A stretch of 64,000 nucleotides of DNA, from contig NC_018394.1 of the NCBI RefSeq assembly GCF_000208865.1, positions 2,131,964-2,195,963 of the forward strand, in the 5' to 3' direction. Below the pieces are notes generated by a model that ran no database searches, was not told the origin of the DNA, and saw only the letters and a program-made list of their open reading frames with translations. Positions 12,474 through 26,000 of this stretch are shown here, in pieces; the first letter of the stretch is position 1, and every line of letters starts with the position of its first letter. This DNA is from Neospora caninum Liverpool. Lineage: Eukaryota > Apicomplexa > Conoidasida > Eucoccidiorida > Sarcocystidae. A program made the translations under genes and the position numbers.

Positions 12474-15257
12474 GGTCCTTGGTTTCAGACAGCTGTAGAG
12501 TCTACACACACAGAAACAACAACCAGTTCAGGAGAACTAGATTGAGCTAGAGCTTAATGGAAAAAGGCACTGTATACAAATTCGTACTGAAAATGTCTGT
12601 AGGTACGTGGGTAGTTAGGTTTCAGTCCAAAACAAACTGCCTTGGCACCAAGACTGTTACTCTGACTTGCTCTAGAAGCGCAGGGAAGTGTTGCTGTGCT
12701 CCGCCAATGCTGCCAGTTCATAATCTATCAGTCGTCAGTGTATGCGTGATAAGCATAGAGTCTGTGAAACGAGTCCTCCAAAATTTTGGATGTGGAACGC
12801 TCATGACGAGGAGGATAGGTGCAGGTGTTTTGTTTTCAAGGGTCTTGCATGACTCGCCATTGCTGATACGATATTATGGCATCCTCAAGTTTTTCACTAC
12901 AAGTCGAAACTTGGGGCGAACTCGTACGCTACATTACACTACCCCTAATCAGAGGCTGGTGGCGAAAGCAGCAAAAGAAGTTGTGTACATCGCAAATGCG
13001 GAAGTTCCTGGCATCAGATAGTTGATGGCTCCAAAAATGCAACATCCTAAACGGGATGCCTTGTTCTCGGGAGAGGTGGTATCCTTGTCCAATGATGCTA
13101 TCACGAAGCTCATTCCCTGTTTCCCCTCACTTGACTCTTTTCCGGTTAGAGCGCATTGAAACCCTTCCTTCTGGAATGGCAGCACGCCGGGAGAAGCAAA
13201 CGTAGAAAAACATGCGTGAGACGGCATCACGTGTTCGTCTTCCTGCCCGGCTGTCGATGACTTAACCCCACGGATTTGGGGCTGCGCTGACATTGTGGGA
13301 CTTACCGCGCACTGCAATTTTGTGTCGATTGATGCAGTTGGGAATAGCGGCCCTAGCATGGAAATGCTTATGATAAGTGCTTGTTCTTGCCACGGCAAAG
13401 AATGTAGCACTGGAAGGGGGTCACTGCCTTGCAAATGAATTTGTTTGTGGTCGTAGTGCACGACGCAGCTTCCAAGCTCGCAAGCGATATGCCTTGTCCC
13501 GTAAGGGCTGCATCTGACACCTGGACCTATTGGAGATTGCACCATCCAGCTTTAAGGTGGCATCGCCTTCCCTTCTATTAGGTGCAACTTGCTCACTTCT
13601 AAGCTTCTTCTGAAATTGGGTCTGCATGTTAAATTCGAACGGTTGCATCTCCATAGCCCAGGGTGTTCAGCAGTTAGTCTGGCCGCACCACAGCAATCGG
13701 AATCGGTGGCGCCAAATTGCGTTGACACTTCCGTCTGGCACCTGTACCGGTTCATTCGGTGCACCACACCGGCAATACGCAAACTAGCAAGTGTCACCTA
13801 ATCGAACACTGCTGCAGAGGTCAAACTCGAAAATTCTCGGAGCCTCAAATTAGTGGGATCCCGCACGGTTGGCTTTGAGGCAGCACCTGGAGATTCTTCA
13901 GTTGGTGTGTCGCTTGGTAGTGCCAGGACCTCGAGCACTCAACTCCGCACGCGCCGACTCACGCTGTTGCAACCGATATTTTTTCACGAACGGTAATTCC
14001 CCTCACACAAATCCGCCTCTTCGGAATGGGTTTGTCGGGCTTTAAGAACACCAGAGCCGTATACACATGTTCAACCTCTGCAAGGACCATGAAAGGAGAA
14101 ACTTTGCACGACATGGCAATCACACTTGAAACATGGCATGCCGGGGACTGGACTCCTATCCTTGGGGTTTGCAGCTCGGATGATCCACCTGTTAGGCCCT
14201 CCTGTGGGGATTATACCCATGGTTGTATAACGCAACTGTCGGTCGTCACACGATACCATATTTCATCTCCATGTGTTAGGGTGAACTAGTCAGCTACTTT
14301 GGCTCTTTGATTCCGGGGAGTGCTTCCATGATTCGATTTTCTTCACGGAAGTGCGCGTATTCATTCGCCCAAACTGATTGCGGATCTCCCCAGAGGTTCT
14401 AGCATAAAACAGCCTGTATCGGGGACAACAGTAGTGCCGCCCTTTGAACATATGTTTCGTTATGGATCTTCGCGGCTGGGTCTTGATGTTCTTGCAACAT
14501 GTGAGAGATAATTATGGGTCACGCGAAACTGAAGTGACACCGACATCACAGCGTCGGGATTGGATCAAAGTCTGTCAAAACAGGGCTCTGTACCATCGCC
14601 TTATGGCAAATGGAGAGCGACTCTTTTGTACTGGTGTCCTTAGAGGGCGACAGCTGTTTCCACATGTGACGCATTTTCTGACACAAACCTAAGTGCAATC
14701 CGACAAGCCGCTTCCGAATGCACTATGCGCGAAAACTGTTACGCTTCTTATGCCGTCATCAATCTGCCGGTTCATTCTCCACGGTCTCAAGATGGCTGAG
14801 AGCGGTACTACTCGTAGTATATACTTCCCAGAAAAAGCTTATAAATAATCCTGTCCCAGAGAGTATCACTCCCAGTACGATGGTACTGATCATACTCGCA
14901 TCTACACTATACTTAATGCACTTAACATGGTACTCGATGCCTTCTAAACAGATGCAGGTCCGCATAGAGTGTCTACTCTAAATTTGTTGGTTCAGCCCCC
15001 CTCTGATGTGGTCGACTGTCCATCATGAAGCACCACCACAGGGGATGTGAAAACCGGCGGACCTCAAACGTTTGGGCCTCGGGTCAAATCTGCCTCGGTT
15101 TGGACGAGCTGTTACAAAATACTGCGACTGAACTTCCGCCGTGTAAGACGTTACTAGCAGTCTTGTTGGGAAATCGATTTAGAGGTTACGAAAGAGCATC
15201 TGGTTCGGGTAACACAATGGGGCTTATCCGTAACTCGTCGTCTAGGCGGGCTGCGGC
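12474..15257. other. Intergenic, or unresolved short exons
   Basis: No reading frame here has a recognisable domain. On the minus strand, 14759-14965 encodes a hydrophobic segment (SMISTIVLGVILSGTGLFIS) that could be a transmembrane exon, and 12949-13545 is open for 198 codons without similarity I can recognise. These might be parts of one minus-strand spliced gene with 15258-15710, but splice-consistent joins were not found. Confidence 0.3.
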
Positions 15258-15710
15258 CTATATGTCCCCTGCCTGAGTGCGGCCGGGAACCGCAGGGGCA
15301 GGGCATGGCAGTGGCGTTGCACGATCATTTCGTAGTATACGCCTGCTGGACAAACCAGCATAGATCCAGGTGAAGGAGGTCAGCAGGATCAATACGCCAG
15401 ATGTGACGACTGTATCCCAAAGGGGGTCACCTTTTGCTGCGTCGTCCGCTGCAGCCATCAGCACTGGCACTCCCACAACGAAGTGCAAATAGGCTATATT
15501 GAGATCCATAGCTGCGGCGACAAACGTATATATGCGCTTCGCTTGGTCTTCTGCAGCAAAATTTTCGACAAAGTGAAAGCCAACCAGGACCGCCTCGGAC
15601 AGGCATAGGAGAACCAACACGAAAGATGGCCATATTATCGTTGCCGTTAGAGCTGCATACCAATCAAGAACACCAACATCAAGAGTGCTACCACTGAACA
15701 GGTTCATCAT
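15258..15710 (-). CDS. Putative small multi-pass membrane protein, function unknown
   Basis: I do not recognise the family. Read from the ATG at 15710 (MMNLFSGSTLDVG) the product is 150 aa. It has three strongly hydrophobic stretches consistent with transmembrane helices: around residues 15-40 (WPSFVLVLLCLSEAVLVGF), 52-80 (including YLHFVVGVPVLMAA) and 95-120 (TSGVLILLTSFTWIYAGL). A short basic and proline-rich tail (SSRRILRNDR..) ends at a stop at 15258. The frame stays open about 20 codons upstream, where a splice acceptor (ttaccag) could lie, so an upstream exon is possible. Hydrophobicity over most of its length and an ordered helix-loop-helix pattern argue against a random frame, but there is no independent support. 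Confidence 0.4.
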   Translation of the reverse strand: MMNLFSGSTLDVGVLDWYAALTATIIWPSFVLVLLCLSEAVLVGFHFVENFAAEDQAKRIYTFVAAAMDLNIAYLHFVVGVPVLMAAADDAAKGDPLWDTVVTSGVLILLTSFTWIYAGLSSRRILRNDRATPLPCPAPAVPGRTQAGDI

Positions 15711-18700
15711 TTTCTCACAGGGATTGCGAGCGACATCTGGTAACCGGAAGAGTGTCAGCCTTCTTTGCAAACCAGACAGCGCTCAAGGACAGTCTCACGA
15801 GGCGTTCAAAGAAAGTTGGCCTGCTTGTGCTTATAAGAATGTAGTTGGTGGTCGATGCGCCTGAAACTTTCGGTTTGTTGTGCAGTTTGCTTTAGACACA
15901 CCAAATATACGTGGGCGCGCCCAGGTCTTTTCGAAATCAGCAAACGTTCTCAAAGAAAAGCCCACGCCGGCAGAACCGTAGGGTGACACTATCAGTGTTG
16001 ATCTTACAGCCTAGGTCGAGGCCTCTGAGAAGTGAATCGGTTCCTGATGAAGGCATCAAACGTACCTGCGAACCAGTTGAAAAGCGCCGTTAAGGAACGC
16101 GGCTCTAATACCGTTTGGGGTTGGCGTCCCGCCATGTCGTGGTGCTGTTCTGAAACAACAGATGCCTTACCCAGCAGATGACGTCTCGCCGGGCGTGTAC
16201 AGCACACAAGGTTCTTGTAGGGTTCTTCGTTTCTTTGGTACAGCAAGGCTTTTCGAACACACCGCGGGGCAACCGCTCACGGCCCCCGTATAGTACTTCC
16301 AGGACCAGCAACGCTTTCCATCATATGTGGTCTCTCATTTCCGTGCAGAAAACTTCGACATTATAGCACGGGCCTTATCCTACTGGAAGCCGCTTGCGTT
16401 GTAACCTCCTCATGATGCCCCATTCAATAACAGAACATTGGTTTCCCTAAGTGGGCTTACCGCTTTTTTCTAATGCCACGCTCGAATCAGAAAAGTAGTG
16501 TAAAAGCGAGGATTATGTTTTGCTAGTGACCAGATGGCCGAAGATGGGTGGTACAGAAAAGCAAAGGATAAAAGGCCTTCCGGACGGTGCGGACCGATCA
16601 CGATTGTTCGAGCTATGGTCCTGAGAACGCCGGGGAGACGAACTAGCTTTTGCCGGAGCATGCGACAGCTTGCTCGCACCTTGAGGGGCGAGGTGGGCCT
16701 GCAGACCGGAGGGGGACCCTCAAGTGGTTGCTTGGCAGTGAGACCTCTACTCAACATCATACTTCACCGTTAGCGGTTCATTTTCTTATTGCACTTCGAG
16801 GGCTACTGAGACATGGTGTGGTCGTGGGCTGCCCTCCTTCTGAGATGAGAAGAACAACGCGAAAACACGTTAGAGTGCCCTCTCTAACAGGCAGTGAACT
16901 TGTTCTATTTAATGATGCATAAACCAGACAGAACATCCCGGGTGGATTGTTGGAGGAGGGTCTGGTTGTGTCACACCCCCGTCGAAGTCTTACTCTTTTG
17001 GAGAGCCTCAACTGGATGAATTTATTCGTAAGCTATCGTCCCACGGACGTGAAGATGTGAGATCTGGAGTCGCTGGCCCGTTACCAACTTTAGAAAATCG
17101 GGACACGCGATTGCAGCTTCATCGATGCGCGTTCTAGCAGAAGAAGGACTTGTATACTTTCCTGCAATGGATTTCACCTTTCCTCAGCCGTGTCGCTCTC
17201 CGCGCCCGAGAATGCGCCGGCAAGAGTAGTGACAGCCCGCCCAGCACACTATTCGCGTGGCGGCGAACAGTTAGGATCTGCCCTACGACATAGTTCCTCA
17301 AAACCGGTCACGACGACTGACCTGCACGGTACGAATCTTAGTAATGGGTTCGCTCGCAGGTATATTTGATTCCTGATTTCGTGAAAAGAAATTGGAGACG
17401 ATTCGAATAGGATTTAATCGCAGCGCCTACGCGGTCAGGCACCATCCGCAAATACAACATGCCACTCGCTCCTGCTTTGTTTGACCTCACGAGACATATT
17501 GCAGCCCTGCACACCTCCGAAGAAACGGTTTTATTCGGAGTCGTTTGGTGATATTTCGTCTGCAGACAGCAACTTTTGATGCACTTCTCTCTTCTGCGGC
17601 GTCCTAGTCTTAACGGATGCTGAAGTCAATTCAGGCCCGATTAGTTGGGCCTTGCATCCATAGGGGAACCGATGGGAATGTCTACGCCCTTTCTATGTGA
17701 CACAAAACTACTAGGTTCAAAAACAACCACATCTGGCGGAGACATGGTAGCTGCAGAGTACTTTCACAACGTCCTACAATGTCTAATATTTTGCCAGCGG
17801 CCCTTTGAAACAGCTGGCCCGGAGCAGTCCAGGACAATCTACTCGATAGATCCCTTCGGGTGGCGGCGATACTCCAACAAGACGGGCTTACGGAGAAAAA
17901 GAAACACATTTGTCCAACAACGCGCTCGATACAACGGTTTGATGTCAATTCATGTGCTGAGTGTGTGTGACGTGCAAAAGAGGAATCGTAGAATGCAGCG
18001 TCCGCAGTAGCAGCCACAGTATCTGCGGTAGAATGGCGGAACGTTGGTACGGAAGCTGTAGTCAGTGCCAGAAAAAACAGTTGCTAACAAAGCGAACGGG
18101 ATGTGTGAAGAGAAAGGCCTCCGTAAGGAAGGGAGAGTGAGGAGGACGGGCACACGGCCGCTGTGACATAGTAAGAACAACTGTGGCCCTTTCGGGAAAA
18201 CCACTGGCCATGCGGCACCACTGGCCGCACACTGTATGCTCAACCAAATCTTGATTTGCTTACAAGCTCAACACAAAAGCATGTATCATCGTAACAGGTG
18301 TAACCTGATACTTCCCGACAACTAAGCCCATGCAAATCCGGTTCATACACGTATTTAGTTCGCTACACGGAAGGCTTCCGTATGCATCGCCTGAACCCGT
18401 GGTTCAGCCTTCCTCCACTCGCACGCGCACCACGAGAAAAAGCGAGGCTGCCTGCTTTATGATTTTTATCTTCGTGTACGACGCCATTTGCATTTTCCGG
18501 AAAAGGTGGAATTATATTGGCGCTCCCACTCGCTTACGGCTAGCTGTTGAGACAGTTCTGCTTTGTACTATCTCGTGGAGATGCCTTGCGCTGCCCCACA
18601 GCTTTCCTTCACGAGAAAAACCATCGTTTAGAGCATATCAGAGGTGCTTCCTGTTGTGGAAAAGATTTGAACTGTACGTCTCCATGAGCCTGAACCAAAC

Positions 18701-20037
18701 ACCAGAGTTGATCTGTGTACCGTCGACAAACTGCCGAATCGTTCCACTACATACTCGTTTCTTTCCGGGATGCATCCGCTCTGGTGACCACGGCGAGCGC
18801 TGACAAGCATTCACAGAAAGCCCGTTTTGACGCAGTAAGAAATGTTAAGTGGCGAGGCAAAGTACAGCTAACAGAACTGACCCGAGTGAAAAAGACGGCC
18901 ACCCGTCTAGATTCCCCAAATGTGACGTTGAGCTAAGCTCCGCCGCCCAAGGGGTGTCTCCGGGCCGTGGTGACGGGATCGCCATGCCCGTCCCCTTGCG
19001 AAAAAAACATTACATAAACACACCGGAAAATACGACTTCCCTTAGTCCAAACGAGCCGTCCTCTGTTCCCGTTTTATGCCGTGTTCCTCTGGAAACAATC
19101 CATTCTTGTGCCTCGTTCCGATCTTCAGATGAGGTGGTGCGTTGCTGACGACTGTGCGGGGCAGGGCTGTGTCTCCTACTCTCAAGACAAGCGAGACCGA
19201 GGCAATTCTCCATACCCGCAGACGCCGGCACGGGTTAAGAAAAGAAACTAAGGAAACGACTATGGATAACGCAGTCGTCCTCTTCAGTGTTCGGCTTCTC
19301 CTTCTCTCCTTTTTCTTTTTGGTGTGTTGCTCGGATATACCCTTGGCCATGTTCAGCCAAGGCTCGGGCCCGCTGTTCTCTGGACAGTCCCGGTTCATGG
19401 AGCCGCTGGCGTCTTACGCATGTTTCCGGCCAGAATGCCCGCCCAAAACCAAGAGACACCAACGACGTCCGCGAGCTGTCAAATCGACTGAGTGGCAAAG
19501 CGCCTTTTTCTTGCCGTGGGACAGGACGTAAGTCACTTCATCTCCTCCCGTTTGTTCTCCCTGTTGACGAGTTAAAGCAGGAAAAACGTGGGCAAAGTCG
19601 AAGCCGTCCCCTTTATCCTTCACCGAGCACCGGTGTCGCTGCGTTTAGGGCTATATCTTCTGCTGTTGGTTTCATACCTTTTTGCATGTTTGCATGCCCT
19701 TCCTACAAATGTAAAGAAGCGGGGAAGGCGTGGCGCATCGGTTCTTTCCGCTCGTAATGCGCACACGCCACCGTGCTTGTAGAACTGCCGTCTCCTCTAC
19801 ACAGTTGAGTCTGACCCTCATATTATGCGTCCTTTTGGTTGCCGCAGAAAACGTCCCTTCATGGCATTCCTCTTTTGTGGGTGGATGCCTATCATTTGAA
19901 ACGGCTTCTCACCCCTTCCTGTTCCTTGCCACGGTGACCCGCTCCTCCCGCAACCGTGTCTCCGGTCCGCTCGTGGAATTCCGCAGGTCGCTGTGATGAG
20001 TGGTACGGTCTTTCCTTAGCCTCCTTACGCCGCGTCC
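15711..20037. other. Long intergenic region upstream of the helicase
   Basis: Several frames of 60-157 codons occur on both strands (for example 18330-18803, plus) but none shows a domain, repeat or splice pattern I can support. The last ~750 bases include a secretory-leader-like frame starting at 19262 and should contain the 5' UTR and promoter of the helicase at 20038. An acceptor-like ttccttag ends a few codons before that ATG. Confidence 0.4.
19262..19529 (+). other. Candidate 5' exon with secretory-leader-like start
   Basis: From the ATG at 19262 the frame opens with a strongly hydrophobic leader (MDNAVVLFSVRLLLLSFFFL). It runs about 89 codons and meets a consensus donor (GGACAGGAC then GTAAGTC) at 19530. 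It could be a short secreted protein, an upstream exon of a differently started helicase transcript, or chance. The donor is phase 2 and I found no acceptor that joins it in frame to the helicase start, so it is listed only as a candidate. Confidence 0.25.
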
Positions 20038-23000
20038 ATGGCGGGTTTCCAGCTGCTCGGCCTGCTCTTCGCAGTCTTATGCTGTGGGGCAAGTGCTGCG
20101 GCTCGGGTAGTTTTGCACGTTGGCAGCCATGCGTCGGCACTTCGCCAACCTGCAGTCCACTTTGACGCCCCTTCTTCGTTCACAGCCCCGGCTCTTGGTT
20201 CCGCTTTAAGCATGCGAGAAAATCTCCACTTCGCTTTCGGCCCGAGAATTCCAGAGAGTGCGGCAGCGAAGGCCGATCCGCACGCGTTCGTTGCCCGTGG
20301 CCAGAAGCATCTGTGGCGAAGCAGCCACCACGCTCTGGCAGAGTCTTGGCTTTCTTCATTCTCGGCACCGTCCTCCGGACCCCCCTCCCTGCAGCTCGCT
20401 TCCGCGTTCCTTCGTTGCCTACAGCATCCAAGGGCCACGTCGTTCTTACAGGTTCAGAAGAATGCTTTCCCGGCGTCTGGAGGATCCGCGAGGCGCACCA
20501 CAATCCCGTCACAGCGAGATACCCTCGTCACTTTGTCTCTTTTTTTCCGACTCTCCTTTTGCCGCAACGCCCCGTACAGTCCCCTGAAGTTCGGATCCCA
20601 CGTCTATGCGCATCCGGCGTTCCTGGTACGCTCGGGAGCTCTTCCGTTTTCTCCATTCTCTGCTTTTTCCATCCTCTCGCGGTTCCAGCGTTCCAACACA
20701 ATTGGTGCGCTTCGCATGCGCACCGAGAATCTGCGGATTGCTTGCTCACATCTCCACACGAGGTTCCCCGTTTGGAAGGCCGACAGGCACCGGACCGCAG
20801 ATTGTTTCCCGCCTTTCCGAGACGAGGGACGCGGCCGAATTCATGGCCGGAACAATTGCAACCTGCGACGGTATGCGGGCGTGTTCGGCGAAAGCGAGGT
20901 CAACCCGACAGGCGCTGAGGGACGGCGGTCCTGTCCAGGCATTGCGGAAGTTCCTCAGAATGACGCAAATGACGCTCGTGCCGGATACGAACAGGCGAGC
21001 GGCGCAGTGCACCCAGGGAGTGGCGGGGAAGGAAACGGCTCAGCTGGGTCCGATTCGCCCTATTGCTCTCGGGTAGACCATCGCCATGGCTACAGCGAAC
21101 CTGTGACCGGCGAGTCGGGGTGTGGAGACAAGACAGGCGGAGACGATGAGAGCACACCGTGTGGGCTGGAGAGCCCCGGTGACGCAGACGAGGGCAACGT
21201 CGATGCCGCGTTTCTACTGAAAAAGGCTGAAGAGTTGCCTCGCGAAGAAATTGAGGGCCTCATTCAGCATCTCCGGGAGAATCTGCCGCACTTGATTGAG
21301 CCCGTGCATGCGCAGTTCGTCGAGGAAATCCACCGTCGACTTACATCGCGGGAGGACGCAGATGAGACCAGCAGCCCCGGCAGCGCGCCCAGATCAGCGG
21401 TGTCCTTCTCCGCAGGGGAGGAAAGTGAAGAGTGGCGGGGGACTGAAGACGGAATGACCAAGGACACAGCTTCGTCAATGGAGGAGGGAAATGACAGCCA
21501 GGAAGATGACGCTGGGCACAGCGAAGTGGCGGCTGACGGTGACGAACACTACGAACAGGAAAGTCCACCTGAAGCCCAGATCTCAGATTCGCTGTTCGAT
21601 GACCTCTCCATCTACAGCGCCGAGGAACTTCACCTGATTTTGAGGTTACTTCTTCGCGAGGCTGAAAAGGTAGACCGGGCAGAAGCTTCAGGCACTTCAG
21701 TCGGGCGCCCTGCAGAACCCCGTCTGCCGCCGGCTCCGAGGCGAGACTTGAGTACGCCGCCGTGGGAAACAGAGGAGGAAGACGAAGAGGAAGACACCGG
21801 ACCGTCTGGTGCTTCTGTACCCTTGGCGGAGCTGCTGGCGACCCGAGAATCGATAGGCGATGTGACGGCCATCCCCCGCTACAAGTTAATCGAGATCCTC
21901 GAGAAGCTGTCTCCCTTTATCGCTGCCTTGCCCTTTGATGATTTCCTCAATGCACCAAGCGCCTTCACAACGGAGCAGCTCCGAGACGTTGTCGGCCTCG
22001 CTCTCGCCCGCATGCAGCAGGGTATCTACAGTGCACGGGACCCTATGGTAGTAAGGCGCATTGGCAAATGGCGAGCCCGCAGAGAGAAGTATGCGGCTTT
22101 CAGGAGAAAAGAAATCGCCAGCGAAAAGCAAGAAACAGGCACTACTGGAGAGGAGGGAAGGTGTGGCGTGGAGCTATCGGGTGTACGGACAGTCGAAACA
22201 CCTGCGCAGATTGGGAACGTGTCGGAAGTTCGAAAGGGGGGGAAAAGCGAGAACGTGAGTGAGGCGAACCGAACGAGGAGACACCAAAGCGAGAGAGGTG
22301 GAGAGACGCGAAGTGCATTTCGTGGTCTCGACCTCTCCCTCCCCTCGGGAACGCTGGACCCAAGCAAGTTAAGTCGCTTGTCCGACTCCATGAGTAGGGG
22401 GGTGTACGGCGTAAAAACGCTGTCGCCGCCTCCGGCGAATGCAGAGGGGAGTCATTTGGATGGCGGAGGCAACGAGCAAATGACAGAAGGAGAGGAAATT
22501 GACGTGGCCGACCTTGAGGACGAGGCACTGGTCGACGACGGAACATCTGAAGAGGGATTCTCGCCCCACAAGGACAGTGAATCAATTCTTGGCGTTGCAG
22601 ATCAGGCCGAGGTAGAAGGCATGACCGACGAAGAGTTGACGCTGGCAGGGGCTGACGTGTGCGAGATGGGCGTAACCACACTCAGAACGATTCTAGCCAG
22701 TGATGAAAACGCACTGTACAGGCCGAGAAGTTTGAGAACGAAGGCTGACGTTGAGGCGCTGTCGTGGCGGCAGCTGCGCGACGCGTACGCGGAGCTCTCA
22801 CGCCGAGCGCAAGGCAACGAGGAATCGGATATTGTGCAAGGGAAGAAGAAGATCGTCGGCGACGAAGAGGGAGAAGCGGAGCAAGGAAGAACGCCTGGTG
22901 GGCCTGGTTCGGGAGGGGAGGACACGCGCGGGAAGGACAAGAAAAAGGCCGCCAAACAGCGGTGGAAAGGCGCCGAAGAAGCGGAGACGTCAGAAGTGTC

Positions 23001-26000
23001 AGAAGCACCAGATAAATCGCTTGAGGCTTCCACCTGGACCTTCGATTCGAGATCAGAAACGGAGTGGGCAGAATCCCCAGACGCGGAACGGCTGCGCAAA
23101 GGACGAGATGTGGCAGCTGCTGCAAGAGGCTGTTTGCAGTATGTTGCTGCACACCTGAAGAGAGCCGCTTCGAGGGACGACGCGTCAAGATCTATAGCGC
23201 ACCTGGACGATTCGGCATCCGAGTTTCAGGGAGAAACCGATGTCGAGACGTCCGTAGGAGCCCAGGCTGTCTCCAAGGTGGGCACAGAGGATGAAGACGA
23301 GGCAACAGACCTTTCGCCTGTGTCCTCGTCCACGCCAGTGTCTTCGCTGCGTCCTATGCCATCGGCCGCTGCCGTCACCGCGCCTGCGGTGTCTGCTCCT
23401 TCCTTTTCTAGTAGGGAATCGAGTGACCTGGAAAAAAAAGCGAGCGTCGTGCTCTCGGAGGAAGAGACTTTCTCTACGTCTCCTGTTTCCACGCAGCTAT
23501 CGCTTTCGTCTTCGTTGGCTTCTGTGTCGTCTTCGCCTTCCTTTTTATCTTTTCGCGGGCTGGGCCTTTCGCCGTCGGTCGCCGCGTCGGCGAGCGCTTT
23601 CCTTGGATCCTCCGCAACCCCGTCGCCCGTGCAGGCGGCTGGCATCCCCCGCCTCCTTCGCTTTATGAACAGTCCAGAAGAGGCCCCGAGAGGCGCCCTC
23701 GTGTTGGGGGCTCAGACGGGGAGTGGCAAGACGCTGGCTTACCTTTTGCCTCTCGTACACCAACTGAAACGTGAAGAAGAGCGGGAAACGGAGTCGAGAG
23801 AACGCACATCGAGAGGATCCCGGGGGCAGAACCGTAGTTCAGGTGCGGCACCCGCGGGCAATGACGCTTGTCGTTCCCCATCTGCATGCGCGTCGTTTGT
23901 CCCAGGTCGAGGTGAGGAGTTTGATGAAGAGGCTCTTTCGGACGACGCGCTTCGTCACTTTGACCAGAAAGAAGCAGGGCGCCCGCGAGCGCTTATTCTC
24001 ACTCCGACCTGGGAGCTTGCGGACCAAGTCGCACGCACGCTGAAGGCCCTTTCGGCGTCCTTCCCGCTTACGGCTCGCACAGACGAGACATGTCGCGGCA
24101 GTTCAGAGACGGCGTTCGCGGGGCGGGTGACGCATGCGCAGCAGATGATGGCTCCGAGACTCTCAGTTCTGAGTCTCGCCGGGGACGGATCTCTGGGCCA
24201 CCAGCGACAGCAGCTGCGAGAGCGAACCCGCTTGGACGTTGTTGTCGGAACACCGCCCCGCATTCTGAAGCTCGCTGAATGGGGTCTGCTGAGACTCAGC
24301 GACTTGCGTTTCTTGGTCATCGACGAGGCAGATGCAATGCTCCTTTCTGAGGGTTTCGACTCCGAAATCCGACAGGTTCTCGCGAACCTCAGTCCCACAG
24401 GGCGAAGGTTCTCTGAGGCCGAGGCAGACACCCGCCGACTCCAAGAGTCTCCAGAGCGCAGGGGAAGCGGTGACGGGAAAGAGTCACTGCCCAGAGCCGA
24501 TGGTCGACAGAAAGGCGCCGTTCCTGACGACAGGCGGGCCAAAGGCATATGCAGGATTCCTGTGATAGCGGCAGCGGCCACGGTGTCTTCGCGGCTCGGG
24601 CGAGCCCTAGAGAGCCTGACAGGAGGCCCTGCTGAGCTCATTGAGGCGTCTGGGATCCACGTCCCGCCCGAGAGTGTCAGGCATGAAATGATAGACGTGG
24701 GAGGCAGAGACAAACTGGAGCTCCTTCGAGAAATCCTCCGATCGCACGAGGGGATTCGAGCAGCGAGGAAAGTCCTCATTTTCACCAACAGCGTTCAAGC
24801 GTGTCGCGCGTGCGATTTCGCCGCGAGAGATACCCTCGCGCGGACTCCAGGAGGCAGCGGCAGCGTTCTGGTAATTTCTCCGATTTGGCGTTCGAGAGCG
24901 CAAACCGCGAGTGTAGAACGCGGGGACAAACAGCGAAGACGACAAACGAAGCGAGGCGCAGATAGAGGGCATCCGTCCGAGGGAAATAGGCACACTAAGA
25001 GAGGGGGAAACGCAGTAGTAGTGGAGGCAGGGCAGTGCAAAAGGCACGGAAAGGTTCTCAGGCATATCGAAGCTCATGGCGTTTCGAGCGTTGCTCTGTC
25101 CTCTGTGTTCGCCTCTAGAGCTGTCACGGATCCATGCCCCCTGCCATCCGAAAGGCCCATTTCAATCGCTTCGCGAATGGAGCCTGCAAGTTTCTAGTGT
25201 GTACGGACCTGGCCAGTCGAGGCCTTGACTTGCCGGCCGTGGGCGCCGTGATCCTTTTCGACTTTCCTCTCTCGCCGGTCGCGTACTTACACCGGTAGGT
25301 CGAAGCCACAGTGGAGCACGTGTTGGACTCAGGTGGTTTGCCAGCGTTGCGGGGACCCGCTCGTTTTGCTCTCAACTGAGACACAGTTTCTTCATTCTTT
25401 CACAGTGGAGGCGACTCGAGGAACACGGCGTGGAGACCTTCAAAGGTCGCAAAGACCCAAAGATGGAATGCAGATCGAGGAAGCATGTAGTTCTACACTT
25501 GCGAAGGAACTGGAACTGTGCATATACACGCCACCACCTCGTCACTCGAAAAGGCGAAATGAAGGCTGCGTTGAAGCCAGCGTCCGTCAGGCGGTGCTTT
25601 TCGACTGGAACGGAACTGACACGCCAACGCGTGGCACTTTCCGCCTGTCACTGGAACTCCGGGAATGGGGGTCAGTGCACCGTCGATCCTTTTTTTTCAA
25701 GCGCGCCGTTTTGCGTGTCTGGGGTCCTTTTGCTTCAGGGCGGGCCGGACAGGGCGCATGGGGAGGAAGGGTTTGGTCGTCTCTCTTGTCACGAAAAAGG
25801 ATCAAGTGCTGGCTACGGCGATACAACGAGCTCTCGAAACAGGAACGGCAAACCTGGCTGAACTGTCGTCTAACAAGGCGGATTACCAGAAAGGAGGGCG
25901 ACTGCACTTTCTGTCTCAGGCTGGTACGTTTTTCGGTTCGCGGACGCACATGCGTCTGCCTTTTTGTAGCATTACCTTTCTACATGGCACACTACCAACA

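Noticed and set aside
14718..14981. Hydrophobic plus-strand frame considered as a nuclear mitochondrial-DNA insertion
   Set aside because: The hydrophobic segment does not resemble the cytochrome b or oxidase segments I would expect, and no other mitochondrial-like sequence is adjacent.
22142..24788. Minus-strand frames up to 277 codons within the helicase
   Set aside because: They are reverse-complement shadows of GC-biased helicase coding sequence on the plus strand.
24871..25197. Continuation of the long helicase open frame past 24870
   Set aside because: It loses the helicase motifs. A donor at 24871 and an acceptor at 25118 restore CHGSMPPAIRKAHFNRF and motif V in frame.
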